Origin: Burkholderia multivorans ATCC BAA-247
GTDB taxonomy: Bacteria; Pseudomonadota; Gammaproteobacteria; Burkholderiales; Burkholderiaceae
NCBI RefSeq assembly: GCF_000959525.1
Contig: NZ_CP009830.1
Location: 434,001 to 498,000 of the forward strand
Reading direction: 5' to 3'
DNA: 64,000 bases
Below the pieces are notes generated by a model, which was not told where the DNA came from, did no database searches, and saw nothing but the letters and a program-made list of their open reading frames with translations. Positions 40,696-51,195 of the stretch are shown piece by piece (position 1 is the stretch's first letter; each line of letters begins with the position of its first letter). The position numbers were made by a program, and so were the translations under genes.

Positions 40696-43600
40696 ATGTG
40701 GATCGTCCGGCTGGCGCTGCGCAGGCCCTACACGTTCGTCGTACTCGCGCTCTTGATCTTCATCGCTGGACCGCTCGCGCTGCTGCGCACGCCGACCGAC
40801 ATCTTTCCGAGCATCGACATTCCGGTCGTCAGCATCGTGTGGTCGTACAACGGCTTCTCGGCCGAGGACATGGCGAAGCGGATCACGTCGAACTACGAAC
40901 GCGCGCTCACGTCCGACGTCGACGACATCGAGCACATCGAGTCGCAGTCGCTGAACGGCGTGTCGGTCGTGAAGATCTTTTTCCACCCGGGCGCCGACAT
41001 CAACCGCGCGATCGCCGAAGCCGCGAGCAATGCGGCGTCGATCCTGCGGATCCTGCCGCCCGGCACGCTGCCGCCGAACATCATCACGTACAACGCGTCG
41101 ACGGTGCCGATCCTGCAGCTCGGCCTGTCGAGCGACACGCTCGCCGAACAGCAGCTGTACGACCTCGGCAACAGCTTCATCCGCACGCAGCTCGCGACCG
41201 TGCAGGGCGCCGCCGTGCCGCTGCCGTTCGGCGGCAAGATCCGGCAGATCGTCGTCGATCTCGATACGCGCGCGCTGCAGGCGAAGGGGCTCGCGCCGAT
41301 CGACGTCGTAAACGCGATCAACGCGCAGAACCTCATCCTGCCGGGCGGCACCGCGAAGATCGGTACGCGCGAATACAACGTGCAGATGAACGGCAGCACG
41401 CAGACCGTCGCCGCACTGAATAACCTGCCGGTGAGGACGGTCGGCGGCAACGTCGTGTACGTGCGCGACGTCGCGCACGTCCGCGACGGCTATGCGCCGC
41501 AGACCAACATCGTGCGTGCGGACGGCCGGCGCGCGGCGCTGCTGACGGTCGAGAAGACGGGCAGCACATCGACGCTGACGATCATCGACCAGGTGAAGGC
41601 GATGCTGCCCAAGATCGAGGCCGGACTGCCGAAGGCGCTGCACATCGCGCCGCTCGACGATCAGTCGGTGTTCGTGAAGGCGGCGGTGCAGGGCGTCGTG
41701 CGCGAAGCGCTGATCGCCGCGTGCCTGACCGCGCTGATGATCCTGCTGTTTCTCGGCAGCTGGCGCGCGACGCTGATCATCGCGGTCTCGATTCCGCTCG
41801 CGGTGCTGACGTCGCTGCTCGCGCTGTCGGCGCTCGGCCAGACGATCAACATCATGACGCTCGGCGGGCTCGCGCTTGCGGTCGGGATCCTCGTCGACGA
41901 CGCCACCGTCGCGATCGAGAACATCACGCATCATCTCGAACTCGGTGCGCCGCTCGAGGACGCGATCCTGACCGGCGCGGGCGAAATCGCGGTGCCGACC
42001 TTCGTGTCGACGCTGTCGATCTGCATCGTGTTCGTGCCGATGTTCCTGCTGACCGGCGTCGCGCGCTACCTGTTCGTGCCGCTCGCCGAGGCCGTGATCT
42101 TCGCGATGATCGCGTCGTACTTCTTCTCGCGCACGCTGGTGCCGACGCTCGCGATGGCACTGATGCGCGCGAAGCGCCAGGGCCGGCCACCGCGCGGCAT
42201 GTTCGCGCGGCTCGCGCGGTTCCAGGCCGCGTTCGAACACCGCTTCGAGGCCGTGCGGCTGCGCTACCGCGCGCTGCTGTCCGCGGCGATCGCGCGACGC
42301 CGCCGCTTCGCGGCCGCGTTCCTGCTCGCGTGCATCGCGTCGACCGGCCTGTATGCATTTGCCGGGCAGGATTTCTTCCCGTCGGTCGACACCGGCGAGA
42401 TTCGCCTGCACCTGCGCGCGCCGACCGGCACGCGGATCGAGGAAACCGCGCGGCTCACCGATGAAGTCGAAGCGAAGATCCGCACCGTGATTCCGCCGCG
42501 CGAACTCGCGGGCGTGCTCGACAACATCGGCGTGCCGGTGAGCGGGATCAACCTCACGTACGACTCGTCGGACCCGATCGGCAGCGAGGACGCAGACGTG
42601 ATGATCACCCTGAAGCCCGATCACGCGCCGACCGCCGCGTATGTCGCGACGCTGCGCAACGTGCTTGCGCAGTCGTTCCCCGGCGTCACATTCGCGTTCC
42701 TGCCGGCCGACATCGTCAGCCAGATCCTGAATTTCGGCTTGCCTGCGCCGATCGACATCCAGATCGTCGGCAACAAGCTCGACCGGAACCGTGCGGTCGC
42801 GAATGCACTGCTCGCGAAGCTGCGCGGCGTGCGCGGGCTCGTCGACGCGCGCATCCAGCAGCCCGGCGACGAGCCCGCGATCGACGTGAACGTCGATCGC
42901 ACGAAGGCGATCCAGGCCGGCCTCCAACAGCGCGACGTCGCGCAGAACCTGCTGATCGCGCTGTCCGGCAGCTCGCAGACGACGCCGAACTTCTGGCTCG
43001 ATCCGCGCAACGGCGTCAGCTATCCGGTGCTCGTGCAGACGCCGCAGTACACGGTGAACTCGCTGCAGGCGCTCGCGAACGTGCCGCTGCCGACGAGCGC
43101 CGCGCGCGCGCCGCAGACGCCGGCCGGCGGCCCGGCCGCCGGTGCGCCCGCGCAGAACCTGCTCGGCGCGCTCGGCACGTTCTCGCGTGCGACGCAGCAG
43201 GCCGTCGTGTCGCACTACAACGTGCAGCCGGTGCTCGACATCTTCGCGTCGGTGCAGGGGCGCGATCTCGGCGGCGTGACCGCGGACGTGACGAAGCTCG
43301 TCGACGACGCGCGCGCGCAACTGCCGCCCGGCTCGTCGATCGTGCTGCGCGGCCAGGTGCAGGCGATGCACGAATCGTTCACGGGCCTGCTCGGCGGACT
43401 CGTGCTCGCGATCTCGCTCGTCTATCTGCTGATGGTCGTGAACTTCCAGTCGTGGCTCGACCCGCTCGTGATCGTCGGCGGGCTCCCCGCGTCGCTCGCC
43501 GGCATCGCATGGATGCTGTTCGTCACGCGCACCACGCTGTCGGTGCCCGCGCTGACCGGCACGATCCTGTGCATCGGCATCGCGACCGCGAACAGCATTC

Positions 43601-43926
43601 TCGTCGTGAACACCGCGCGCGAACAGCTTGCCGGCGGCGCGTCGCCGTGGCAGGCCGCGCTCGAAGCCGGCTTCAGCCGCTTCCGTCCGGTCCTGATGAC
43701 GGCGCTCGCGATGCTGATCGGCATGCTGCCGATGGCGCTCGGTCTCGGCGACGGCGGCGAGCAGAACGCGCCGCTCGGACGCGCGGTGATCGGCGGGCTC
43801 GCGTTCGGCACGCTGTCGACGCTGCTGTTCGTCCCGGTGCTGTTCGGCTTCGTCCACGCGTGGCTCGCACGGCGCCGCGCGGCGGCCGCCGAACGCGCCA
43901 CACCCGACACGCCCGCACTGCGCTGA
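40696..43926 (+). CDS. RND efflux permease
   Basis: This 1076-residue inner-membrane pump subunit has the usual 12 helices and two large periplasmic loops. N-terminal RRPYTFVVLALLIF, the helix-4 proton-relay pair in GILVDDATVAIEN, and the second-half GTILCIGIATANSILVV are all as in the AcrB/MdtB (HAE1) group. It exchanges protons for toxic solutes across the envelope. It is the first gene of an operon with adaptor (43977) and outer-membrane factor (45379); pump-first order is less common than adaptor-first. The facing kinase/regulator pair downstream is of the heavy-metal type, but the permease itself lacks a CusA-like methionine array that I can see, so the substrate is open. Confidence 0.94.
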   Translation: MWIVRLALRRPYTFVVLALLIFIAGPLALLRTPTDIFPSIDIPVVSIVWSYNGFSAEDMAKRITSNYERALTSDVDDIEHIESQSLNGVSVVKIFFHPGADINRAIAEAASNAASILRILPPGTLPPNIITYNASTVPILQLGLSSDTLAEQQLYDLGNSFIRTQLATVQGAAVPLPFGGKIRQIVVDLDTRALQAKGLAPIDVVNAINAQNLILPGGTAKIGTREYNVQMNGSTQTVAALNNLPVRTVGGNVVYVRDVAHVRDGYAPQTNIVRADGRRAALLTVEKTGSTSTLTIIDQVKAMLPKIEAGLPKALHIAPLDDQSVFVKAAVQGVVREALIAACLTALMILLFLGSWRATLIIAVSIPLAVLTSLLALSALGQTINIMTLGGLALAVGILVDDATVAIENITHHLELGAPLEDAILTGAGEIAVPTFVSTLSICIVFVPMFLLTGVARYLFVPLAEAVIFAMIASYFFSRTLVPTLAMALMRAKRQGRPPRGMFARLARFQAAFEHRFEAVRLRYRALLSAAIARRRRFAAAFLLACIASTGLYAFAGQDFFPSVDTGEIRLHLRAPTGTRIEETARLTDEVEAKIRTVIPPRELAGVLDNIGVPVSGINLTYDSSDPIGSEDADVMITLKPDHAPTAAYVATLRNVLAQSFPGVTFAFLPADIVSQILNFGLPAPIDIQIVGNKLDRNRAVANALLAKLRGVRGLVDARIQQPGDEPAIDVNVDRTKAIQAGLQQRDVAQNLLIALSGSSQTTPNFWLDPRNGVSYPVLVQTPQYTVNSLQALANVPLPTSAARAPQTPAGGPAAGAPAQNLLGALGTFSRATQQAVVSHYNVQPVLDIFASVQGRDLGGVTADVTKLVDDARAQLPPGSSIVLRGQVQAMHESFTGLLGGLVLAISLVYLLMVVNFQSWLDPLVIVGGLPASLAGIAWMLFVTRTTLSVPALTGTILCIGIATANSILVVNTAREQLAGGASPWQAALEAGFSRFRPVLMTALAMLIGMLPMALGLGDGGEQNAPLGRAVIGGLAFGTLSTLLFVPVLFGFVHAWLARRRAAAAERATPDTPALR

Positions 43927-43976
43927 ACGCGGCTGCCCGCCCTTTCCATTCGAATCGACCGACTGGGGAATTCCTC

Positions 43977-45347
43977 ATGACCGACCCGACCCTCGAACCG
44001 CTCGCGCCGCCCGCCGACGCGCACCAACCCGCTGCCGCCGCACGCGGCGCACTTCCCGATGCACCGCCGTCGCACCGCCGGCGCCGCGTCGCGCTGCCGC
44101 TTGCCGCGATCGCGGCCGCCGCCGCGCTGCTCGCGATCGGCATCGTGCCGCGGATCGATGCGCGCGCCGCGCAACGCACGCAGGTTGCCGCGCAGCAGGC
44201 GCTGCCCGTGTCCGTGATCGTACCGGGCGCCGCACCTGCGGATCAGACGCTTACGTTGCCCGGCGCGGTGATGCCGTACGCGGAGGCGTCGATCTATGCG
44301 CGCACGAGCGGCTATATCGCACACTGGAGTGCCGATCTCGGCACGCACGTGAAGGCGGGCCAGACGCTCGCGCAGATCGCGGCGCCCGATCTCGACGCAC
44401 AGCTGCGGCAGGCACGCGCCGACGCGGCGAGCGCGCAGGCGAACTACGACTATGCGAAATCGACCGCGCAGCGCTGGCAGGACATGCTGAAAACGCAGTC
44501 GGTATCGCAGCAGGACACCGACACGAAAGTCGCCGACATGAACGCGAAGCGCGCGATGCTCGCGTCCGCGCAGGCGAACGTCGCGCATCTCGCCGAACTC
44601 GTGTCGTACGAATCGGTCGCCGCGCCGTTCGACGGCGTGATCACCGCGCGCAACGTCGACGTCGGCACGCTCGTCACGGCCGGCGGCACGCCGGGCAGCC
44701 CGGGGCTGTCCGGCGAACTGTTTCATCTCGAACAGACCGACACGCTGCGCGTGTTCGTCGACGTGCCGCAGGACAGCGCGGCAGGCGTATCGGCCGGCAC
44801 GCCGGTCTACCTGACCACGCAGCAGTATCCGGGGCGGCGCTTTCCCGCGCGCGTCGCGCGCACCGCGGGCGCGATCGATCCCGTCACGCGCACGCTGCGC
44901 GTCGAGATCGACGTCGACAACCGCGACGGCGCGCTGATGCCCGGTGCATATGCGCAGGCGCATCTGGTCGTGCCGAGCGCGGCGCCCGCGCTCGAACTGC
45001 CCGTCAGCGCGCTGCTGTTTCGTCCGGATGGCGTGACCGTCGCGACTGTCGACGCGCACGGACGCACCGCGCTGAAGACCGTGCAGATCGGCCGAGACTT
45101 CGGCACGCGCGTCGAGATCGTCGCCGGGCTCGCGGCGACCGACCGCGTGATCGACAACCCGGGCGATGCGATCACGGCCGGCGAAGCGGTAAAGATCGTG
45201 TCGACCGCACATGAAGCGGTGCCGGTTGCGTCGTCGTCGGCTCACGCTCGGCCGACCGCTGCGGCCAATGCGGCGTCGAACGCGAACGTGCGCGCGATGC
45301 GCGCGGCCGCCGCGGCCGCGCAGGTTGCCGTGCCCGCGCGCAACTGA
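43977..45347 (+). CDS. RND periplasmic adaptor (membrane fusion protein)
   Basis: This 456-residue protein has a cytoplasmic Pro/His-rich tail, a single membrane helix (about 39-54), then the barrel-sandwich, alpha-hairpin and beta-barrel domains of HlyD/AcrA adaptors: GAVMPYAEASIYARTSGYI, GTHVKAGQTLAQI, APFDGVITARNVDVGTLV. It bridges permease and outer-membrane factor. GGGGAA lies upstream of the ATG, 50 bases after the permease stop. The Ala/His-rich C-terminal tail is low complexity. Confidence 0.93.
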   Translation: MTDPTLEPLAPPADAHQPAAAARGALPDAPPSHRRRRVALPLAAIAAAAALLAIGIVPRIDARAAQRTQVAAQQALPVSVIVPGAAPADQTLTLPGAVMPYAEASIYARTSGYIAHWSADLGTHVKAGQTLAQIAAPDLDAQLRQARADAASAQANYDYAKSTAQRWQDMLKTQSVSQQDTDTKVADMNAKRAMLASAQANVAHLAELVSYESVAAPFDGVITARNVDVGTLVTAGGTPGSPGLSGELFHLEQTDTLRVFVDVPQDSAAGVSAGTPVYLTTQQYPGRRFPARVARTAGAIDPVTRTLRVEIDVDNRDGALMPGAYAQAHLVVPSAAPALELPVSALLFRPDGVTVATVDAHGRTALKTVQIGRDFGTRVEIVAGLAATDRVIDNPGDAITAGEAVKIVSTAHEAVPVASSSAHARPTAAANAASNANVRAMRAAAAAAQVAVPARN

Positions 45348-45378
45348 CCCATCGACGACAACCTGCGAGGTGCCTGCC

Positions 45379-46869
45379 ATGCGCATCCTTTCTCCGCTCC
45401 CGTTCGCGCGCCGCGTCGTCGCGCTCGGCATCGCCGCTGTGCTCGCCGGCTGTTCGACGCTGCCGCCCTATTCGCCCCCTTCGGTCGAGGTGCCCGCGCA
45501 CTATGCGGGCGCGCAGGCCGGCTGGGACGTCGCCGCACCCGCCGATGCCGCACCGCGCGGCGCGTGGTGGACCGTGTTCGGCGACGCCGATCTGAACGCG
45601 CTCGAAGCGCGCGTCGACGTGTCGAACCAGACCGTGAAGCAAGCCGTTGCCGAGCTCCAACGGGCGCGCGCGATGGTCGACTATCGGCATGCGGGCTTTC
45701 TGCCGACGATCACGGCCGGCGTCGCGCAGAGCCGCGCGCGCGTGTCGCAGAACCGGCTCGGCTCGTCGCTCGCGGGCAAGACGACGCCCGACTATCAAGC
45801 CGGCGTCGCCGCAAGCTGGGAGCCCGACGTGTTCGGCCGCGTGCGCGATGCAGTGGCCGGCGCGCAGGCGAATGCGGACGCGAGCGCGGCCGACCTCGAA
45901 GCCGTGAAGCTGTCGGTCACTGCCGAACTGGCGACCGACTATTTCGCGCTGCGCTCGCTCGATACGCAGAAGCAGCTGCTCGACGATACCGTTCGCGCGT
46001 ATACGGACGCGCTGACGCTGCTGAAGCAGCAGCTCGCCGCCGGTGCGATCGACGCGTCGGCGGTCGCGCAGGCGCAGACGCAGCTCGAATCGACGCGCAC
46101 GCAGGACACCGACATCGATGCGTCTCGCGCGCAGTTGCAGCACGCGATCGCGACGCTCGTCGGCGAAAGCGCGTCGACGTTCGCGCTGCCGCCGCGCGTG
46201 CAGACGTTCGACGTGCCGGCGATTCCGGCCGGCGTGCCGGCGCAGCTGCTAGAACGGCGGCCCGACATCGCGGCGGCCGAGCGCCGCGTCGCGGCCGCGA
46301 ACGCGCAAATCGGCGAAGCGCGCGCCGCGTTCTTCCCCGATCTCGTGCTGTCGGCAAGCGCCGGGCTCGAAAGCGGCTTCTTCGCACCGTGGCTGTCCGC
46401 GCCGAGCCTGTTCTGGTCGCTCGGCCCGCAGCTCGCCGGCACGCTGTTCGACGGCGGCCGCCGCAGCGCGTCGCTGCGCGGCGCGCATGCGCAGTACGAC
46501 GGCGCCGTCGCCGACTATCGGCAAACCGTGCTCGTCGCGTTTCAGCAGGTCGAGGATCAGTTGTCCGCACTCGACGCGCTCGCGTCCGAAGCGCGCAGTC
46601 AGCAGCGCGCGACCGATGCGGCCGACCTGTCGCTGAGGCTCACGACGAACCGCTTCAAAGCGGGCGCCGTCAGCTATCTGGATGTCGTGACCGCACAGAC
46701 GATCGCGCTGACGAACCGCCGGCTCGCCGATCAGATCGCGGCCCGCCGGATGGAAGCGGCGGTCGCGCTGATGAAGGCGCTCGGCGGCGGCTGGCACGCC
46801 GGCGCCGACGCGGCGGCGAACGCGGCGAACGCCGCGAGCGGTGCAGCCGCTACGAAGCCGGATGCTTGA
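45379..46869 (+). CDS. Outer-membrane efflux factor (NodT family lipoprotein)
   Basis: This 496-residue protein has a lipobox VLAGC, the NodT-type AWWTVFGDADLNAL segment, two halves of OEP coiled-coil repeats and the marker LLERRPDIAAAERRVAAANAQIGEARAAFFP region. It makes the exit channel of the tripartite pump. The last 20 bases overlap the end of the converging kinase gene, so no terminator separates them, and the two transcripts may interfere. Confidence 0.93.
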   Translation: MRILSPLPFARRVVALGIAAVLAGCSTLPPYSPPSVEVPAHYAGAQAGWDVAAPADAAPRGAWWTVFGDADLNALEARVDVSNQTVKQAVAELQRARAMVDYRHAGFLPTITAGVAQSRARVSQNRLGSSLAGKTTPDYQAGVAASWEPDVFGRVRDAVAGAQANADASAADLEAVKLSVTAELATDYFALRSLDTQKQLLDDTVRAYTDALTLLKQQLAAGAIDASAVAQAQTQLESTRTQDTDIDASRAQLQHAIATLVGESASTFALPPRVQTFDVPAIPAGVPAQLLERRPDIAAAERRVAAANAQIGEARAAFFPDLVLSASAGLESGFFAPWLSAPSLFWSLGPQLAGTLFDGGRRSASLRGAHAQYDGAVADYRQTVLVAFQQVEDQLSALDALASEARSQQRATDAADLSLRLTTNRFKAGAVSYLDVVTAQTIALTNRRLADQIAARRMEAAVALMKALGGGWHAGADAAANAANAASGAAATKPDA

Positions 46870-48328
46870 CGAACGTGAGGATGAAGCGCGTGCCGCTGCT
46901 GTCGCTTTCGACGCGCGCGGTGCCGCCGTGCAAGTCCATCACCGAGCGGACGATCGCGAGGCCGAGACCGGCCGCGCCGCCCGGCACGCCGCCGCTGCGT
47001 GCCGGATCGCCGCGCACGAAGCGGTCGAAGATGCGCGGCAGCAGCGCGGGATCGATCGGCTCGCCGGGATTGGCGACGCTCACGTGCACCGCGTCGTCGG
47101 TCTCGTCGACACGCAGCGCGATCGTGCCGCCGGCCGGCGTATAGCGCAGCGCGTTCGCGAGCAGATTGCTGACCGCGCGGCGGAACAGTTCGAGATCGGC
47201 GGTCAGATGCCCGCTTCCGTCGACGTGCAGCGTGGAACCCGCTTCGTCGGCAAGCCCTTCGAAATAGCCGGCGATGCGTGCGAGCTCGTCGCGCACGTCG
47301 AATGCGCGCTGCCGCGTGACGAAGCCCGGATGTTCGGCACGCGCGAGAAACAGCACGTTCTCGATCATCCGTGCGAGACGGTCGTACTCCTCGAGATTCG
47401 ATTCGAGCAGCGCCTGGTATTCGGCGACGGCACGCGGCCGTGCGAGCGCGACTTCGGTGGCACCGCGCATGTTGTTCAGCGGTGTGCGCAGATCGTGCGC
47501 GAGATCGGCGCTGAATTGCGACAGATGGCCGAACGCCTGCTGCAGCCGGCCGAGCATCGCGTTCTGCGCGTCGACGAGCACGCGCAGCTCGCGCGGTGCG
47601 CGCGACGCGTCGACGCGCATGTCGAGCTTGTCGACCGTGATCGCGCCCGTGTTCGCGACGATCTCGCGCAGCGGCGCGAGCGCCGTGCGGATCAGCCACA
47701 CGCTGAGCAGCATCGCGAACAGCGCGCCGACGCCGCCCGCGATCTCGAGCGTGTCGCGATAGCCGTGCAGCAGTTCCGCGCGATCGCTCATGTTGCGCGC
47801 GACCGCGATGCGGATCTGCGACCGGTCGCGCAGCGCCGCATCGGTGACGACCCCGCGCACCGGCGTGCCGCCGTCGGCCGTCCACGATGCGATGCGGTCG
47901 ACGGTGATGCGCTCGGTCGCGGGCACCGCCGCCGCGTGCGGCGGAAACAGGCCGGCGTCCGGCAGCACCGACGACGATCCGGCCGCCGCCGGCGCTGCGT
48001 CGCGCAGCTCGCCGAGTTCGGTGCGCTCGACGTTGTGACGCGCGAGCACGTGGCCGTCCGTATCGACGACGGCCATCGACAGCGCCTCGTTGCCGAGCAC
48101 CTGGCTCGTCAGGCGATCCGCGTGCGCGCGCACCGCGTCGACGGACTCGAGTTCGCTCGCGAGCCGCCGCGCATGGCGCGCGGCGAGCACGATGTCGAGA
48201 TCGTCCTGCGTGCTGACCTGCCGTTCGAGTCCTTTGTAGACATAGGTGCCGACGAGTCCGAACGCCGCGAGCGTGGTCGCGCCGAACGCGATCGCGAGCG
48301 TCGCGGTCAGCGAGCGGCCGCGCGTCAT
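46850..48328 (-). CDS. Heavy-metal-type sensor histidine kinase (CusS/IrlS-like)
   Basis: This 492-residue kinase has two membrane helices (about 8-31 and 195-217) around a periplasmic sensor, a HAMP region, H278 in [10 protein letters not shown], and ATPase motifs [14 protein letters not shown] and GLGLAIVRS. The family senses copper, silver, cadmium or zinc, or other envelope insults. Its ATG overlaps the regulator stop (ATGA), so the pair is coupled. It faces the RND operon tail to tail. Confidence 0.93.
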   Translation of the reverse strand: MTRGRSLTATLAIAFGATTLAAFGLVGTYVYKGLERQVSTQDDLDIVLAARHARRLASELESVDAVRAHADRLTSQVLGNEALSMAVVDTDGHVLARHNVERTELGELRDAAPAAAGSSSVLPDAGLFPPHAAAVPATERITVDRIASWTADGGTPVRGVVTDAALRDRSQIRIAVARNMSDRAELLHGYRDTLEIAGGVGALFAMLLSVWLIRTALAPLREIVANTGAITVDKLDMRVDASRAPRELRVLVDAQNAMLGRLQQAFGHLSQFSADLAHDLRTPLNNMRGATEVALARPRAVAEYQALLESNLEEYDRLARMIENVLFLARAEHPGFVTRQRAFDVRDELARIAGYFEGLADEAGSTLHVDGSGHLTADLELFRRAVSNLLANALRYTPAGGTIALRVDETDDAVHVSVANPGEPIDPALLPRIFDRFVRGDPARSGGVPGGAAGLGLAIVRSVMDLHGGTARVESDSSGTRFILTFVKHPAS

Positions 48329-49002
48329 GCGCCGTCCTTCGGTTCGAGCACGTAGCCGACGCCGCGCACCGTGTGGATCAGCTTGACCGGGAAATCGTCG
48401 TCGACCTTCGCGCGCAGCCGCCGGATCGCGACTTCGACGACGTTCGTGTCGCTGTCGAAGTTCATGTCCCACACGTACGACGCGATCTGGGTGCGGCTCA
48501 GCACTTCGCCGTGCCGGCGCGCGAGCAGCTGCAGCAGCGAGAACTCGCGCGGCGTCAGGTCGATCCGCACCGCGCCGCGCTTCACGCGCCGCCGCACGAC
48601 GTCGATGTCGAGATCGCCGACCGTGATCCGCTCGGTCTCGCGCGGCGGCCCGCGGCGCGCGAGCGTGCGCACGCGCGCGAGCAGTTCGACGAACGCAAAC
48701 GGTTTGACGAGGTAATCGTCCGCGCCGAGTTCGAGCCCGTGCACGCGGTCCTGCACGTCGTCGCGCGCGGTCAGGAACAGCACCGGCGTCGTATGCGTGT
48801 CGCGCAGCCGCTTGAGCACGCCCCAGCCGTCGAGCACCGGCAGCATCACGTCGAGCACGATCACGTCGTACGACTCTTCCTGCGCGAGCAGCAACCCTTG
48901 CGCGCCGTCGGTCGCGAGATCGACGCTGAAGCCGGATTCCTCGAGCCCCTTCTTCAGATAGGCGCCGGTCTTCGGTTCGTCTTCCACTATCAGGATGCGC
49001 AT
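48325..49002 (-). CDS. OmpR-family response regulator (CusR/IrlR-like)
   Basis: This 225-residue regulator has a receiver domain ([10 protein letters not shown], phospho-acceptor D51, LVKPFAF) and a winged-helix DNA-binding domain ending [10 protein letters not shown]. The start at 49002 has GGAG six bases upstream; an in-frame ATG at 49014 is less likely. With its kinase it probably controls the RND pump and the DUF4148 genes through the GATRAC-N6-GTNATC boxes described separately. A perfect such box lies 467 bases upstream of this start. Confidence 0.94.
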   Translation of the reverse strand: MRILIVEDEPKTGAYLKKGLEESGFSVDLATDGAQGLLLAQEESYDVIVLDVMLPVLDGWGVLKRLRDTHTTPVLFLTARDDVQDRVHGLELGADDYLVKPFAFVELLARVRTLARRGPPRETERITVGDLDIDVVRRRVKRGAVRIDLTPREFSLLQLLARRHGEVLSRTQIASYVWDMNFDSDTNVVEVAIRRLRAKVDDDFPVKLIHTVRGVGYVLEPKDGA

Positions 49003-49221
49003 GATCGGCTCCATCGCAGGCGGTTGGCGGAGATTCGGTGATGTTACCGGGAAAAATCGGGATACGGCGCCGGCCGGTGCGGCAGACCGGCGGACGGGCA
49101 CATGCGACCGTCGGCCGCCGCGCTTCGGCAGCCGGGCGCGGTCGCGCGGCGGCACTACGCGCATTCGGCGACGCGCCGCTCCGCGCACGTCGGCACCGGC
49201 CGCGCGCCCGGCAGCACGCCG

Positions 49222-49252
49222 GCATCCGGTACGCATCCGGTACGCATCCGGT
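49222..49252. repeat. Tandem repeat, 11-bp unit GCATCCGGTAC, 2.8 copies
   Basis: Two full units and one nine-base partial unit lie in the non-coding region upstream of the regulator. Nothing else coding is seen in 49003-49468. Confidence 0.7.
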
Positions 49253-49469
49253 CGCGTCGCCGCGGCAATACGCGAATGGAAGCAAACCGATTCATCTGTC
49301 GCTCCGGATGCGGAAACGCGGACCGGTCGCGGCCGGCGGCCGCCGCTGCCGCGCATCGAGCACCGCGCGGCACAGGCGCAGGCGCAGGCGAGCGAGACGG
49401 GATCGACCCGATTCGGTAACGGGATGAAACGAGCGTAGCCGGTGTCGCCTTACCGGCGCCCGACCCGAA

Positions 49470-49487
49470 GATGACAATTTCGTCATC
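49470..49487. promoter_or_regulatory. Perfect palindromic metal-regulator-type box
   Basis: GATGAC-aatttc-GTCATC is a perfect inverted repeat (extended by A and T outside). It is very close to the CusR box core ATGACAA-N2-TTGTCAT. It lies far (467 bases) from the regulator start on one side and 73 bases from a DinB-like relic on the other. Confidence 0.6.
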
Positions 49488-49560
49488 TGTGCGCGCGCCG
49501 CGAACGGATCGCCTGCCGTTTCTTCGCCGGCCGGCATTTCGCGCCGCTCGGTCCGACACA

Positions 49561-49806
49561 ATGCCCGACCTCGACACGCTCGCGCGCGACGCGGCCGACG
49601 CCGACGACGGGTAGGTCGCGTATGTCGCCGGTGTCGACGCAGGCGCCCTCGACGAGCCGATCGATTTCACGTTCACGAACGGCAAGCCGCCACGGATGCG
49701 GCACGGCGACATTCTGCAGCACGCGTGCCATCACGGCACGTATCATCGCGGCAACGCCGATGCGCCGCTGCAGTTGCCCGCGCTCGTGCCGGTTGCGATT
49801 CGGTGA
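49561..49806 (+). pseudogene. DinB-family relic with in-frame TAG
   Basis: Read from the ATG at 49561, 17 codons lead to TAG (49612-49614). The same frame then continues with VAYVAGVDAGALDEPIDFTF and HGDILQHACHHGTYHRGNAD, the metal-binding His pattern of DinB/YfiT-like proteins, to a stop at 49806. Homology may begin a little earlier, near 49500, in another frame. The family length is about 160 residues, so this is a truncated and interrupted copy. The stretch 49807-50013 shows nothing further. Confidence 0.65.
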
Positions 49807-50013
49807 CCGATTTTCTCGAGAAGGGGTGTAACGCCCGTGGCGGCGTGGTCCTGAGTGCGGCGCACCGTGAGCTTGATGCCGGCTTACACACATGAGTCAT
49901 GCGACTGCGCGAACGCGGGCCGGCGACGCCCGCTCTCGCAAGCCGACTGATATCGATCGCGCATCCCGACCGAAACGGCCCGTCACCGCGCCGCATCCGG
50001 CGCCGCCTGCCGG

Positions 50014-51096
50014 CTACTGATATGAAAACGTGACGAACATCCGCGCGTTGACGGTTCCCGGCCCGACCTTCGGCTCGGTCTTCACGTACTTCACGGTAAA
50101 CGGAATCAACAGCGTGTTATACGCGTTGGCCGTCCCGACCAGCCACTGGTTCGGATTGCCCTTCGTCGACGATTCGGGGCCGAACGCGATCGGCGTCGAC
50201 GATTTATCGCGGAAGATCTGCAGACCGAACCCGCTCGCGGTCGAGCCCGGCCCAAGCGTGAGTGCCGTCGACAGGTTCGATCGATCGTTCGCATCCGTCA
50301 GCGTCGCATGAACGGCCAGCGTGGTATCGCATTTGAGACCGATTTCGAACGAAGAAGAAACGGCCGATGTCGCGCCGACTTCCTTGAAGTCGTACGTAAC
50401 GACTCTCGGCAGCGTGACCGTCTGGCCGTCCCCCGCGACCACCTTGCAGCCCTGCGCCGCGACGGTGATCGGCACGCTGGCCAACGGAATATCGGCGGTC
50501 AGCGGCTTTCCGCTGCCGTCGATGATGGTGTACCTGCCGACGTTCTGTGTCGGGACCCGGTAGCTGCCGGTTGCGAGACGTCCGGTCACGACAAGCGCGG
50601 CTTTCACCGTGATGGACGTTTCCATTGACGAAGGGCTTGCCGCGCCGCCGTACGGCACATCGATTCCGCCTTCTTTCACGCCGGTTTCGGGGCCGCGGAA
50701 GGTCTGGATCAGAAGCGCATAGCCGACACCCGGAACGCCTGTTTCCCAGATGTCCGACACTTGTCCTCCGTTCCACACGTGCTGTACGCCGGGCACCACT
50801 TTTCCCAGCGACTGGAACCTGCCCTTCAGATTTTGGCAATCTGCATTGGTCGTCGGCTCGTTGAACTCGTAACGCCATCCGTTCACTTTCGCCGTTGCAG
50901 TCGGTGCAAGCAACGATCCGTGCTGCACCGCGTCCGCCGGCCCGGAGAACGATAGCGCGGAAATGCCGATCACGTTCGACGTCACGGTCCACCGGGCGGC
51001 CGTACAAGCCGCGAGCGCCTGCTGGCCATGGACCAGCAGAACGGCCAGCGACGCGTACTTCAGCATCTGCAGCAGACGCTTCAAATCCTTGCGCAT
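50014..51096 (-). CDS. Chaperone-usher pilus tip adhesin
   Basis: This 360-residue protein has a signal peptide (cut near ALA/AC), an N-terminal domain with paired cysteines (binding domain, about 30-200) and a C-terminal pilin domain (about 210-360) that ends KYVKTEPKVGPGTVNARMFVTFSYQ-type with the aromatic next to the end that chaperones recognise. GAGGGG precedes the ATG at 51096; the longer frame has no signal peptide. It is the last gene of the pilus operon. The receptor is unknown. It is a paralogue of the protein encoded at 56724-57641. Confidence 0.85.
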   Translation of the reverse strand: MRKDLKRLLQMLKYASLAVLLVHGQQALAACTAARWTVTSNVIGISALSFSGPADAVQHGSLLAPTATAKVNGWRYEFNEPTTNADCQNLKGRFQSLGKVVPGVQHVWNGGQVSDIWETGVPGVGYALLIQTFRGPETGVKEGGIDVPYGGAASPSSMETSITVKAALVVTGRLATGSYRVPTQNVGRYTIIDGSGKPLTADIPLASVPITVAAQGCKVVAGDGQTVTLPRVVTYDFKEVGATSAVSSSFEIGLKCDTTLAVHATLTDANDRSNLSTALTLGPGSTASGFGLQIFRDKSSTPIAFGPESSTKGNPNQWLVGTANAYNTLLIPFTVKYVKTEPKVGPGTVNARMFVTFSYQ

Positions 51097-51195
51097 AATG
51101 CCCCTCGGCGTACACACTTTCGTTGATCGAGCGATCGGGTCGGCTCGCGGCCGATCGCAATGTCGCATTCGCACGCGCGACGGCGTGCGCCGCGG

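Noticed and set aside
40306-43857. Long minus-strand frame opposite the RND permease
   Set aside because: Arg/His/Asp-rich shadow frame; the plus strand has a complete RND permease.
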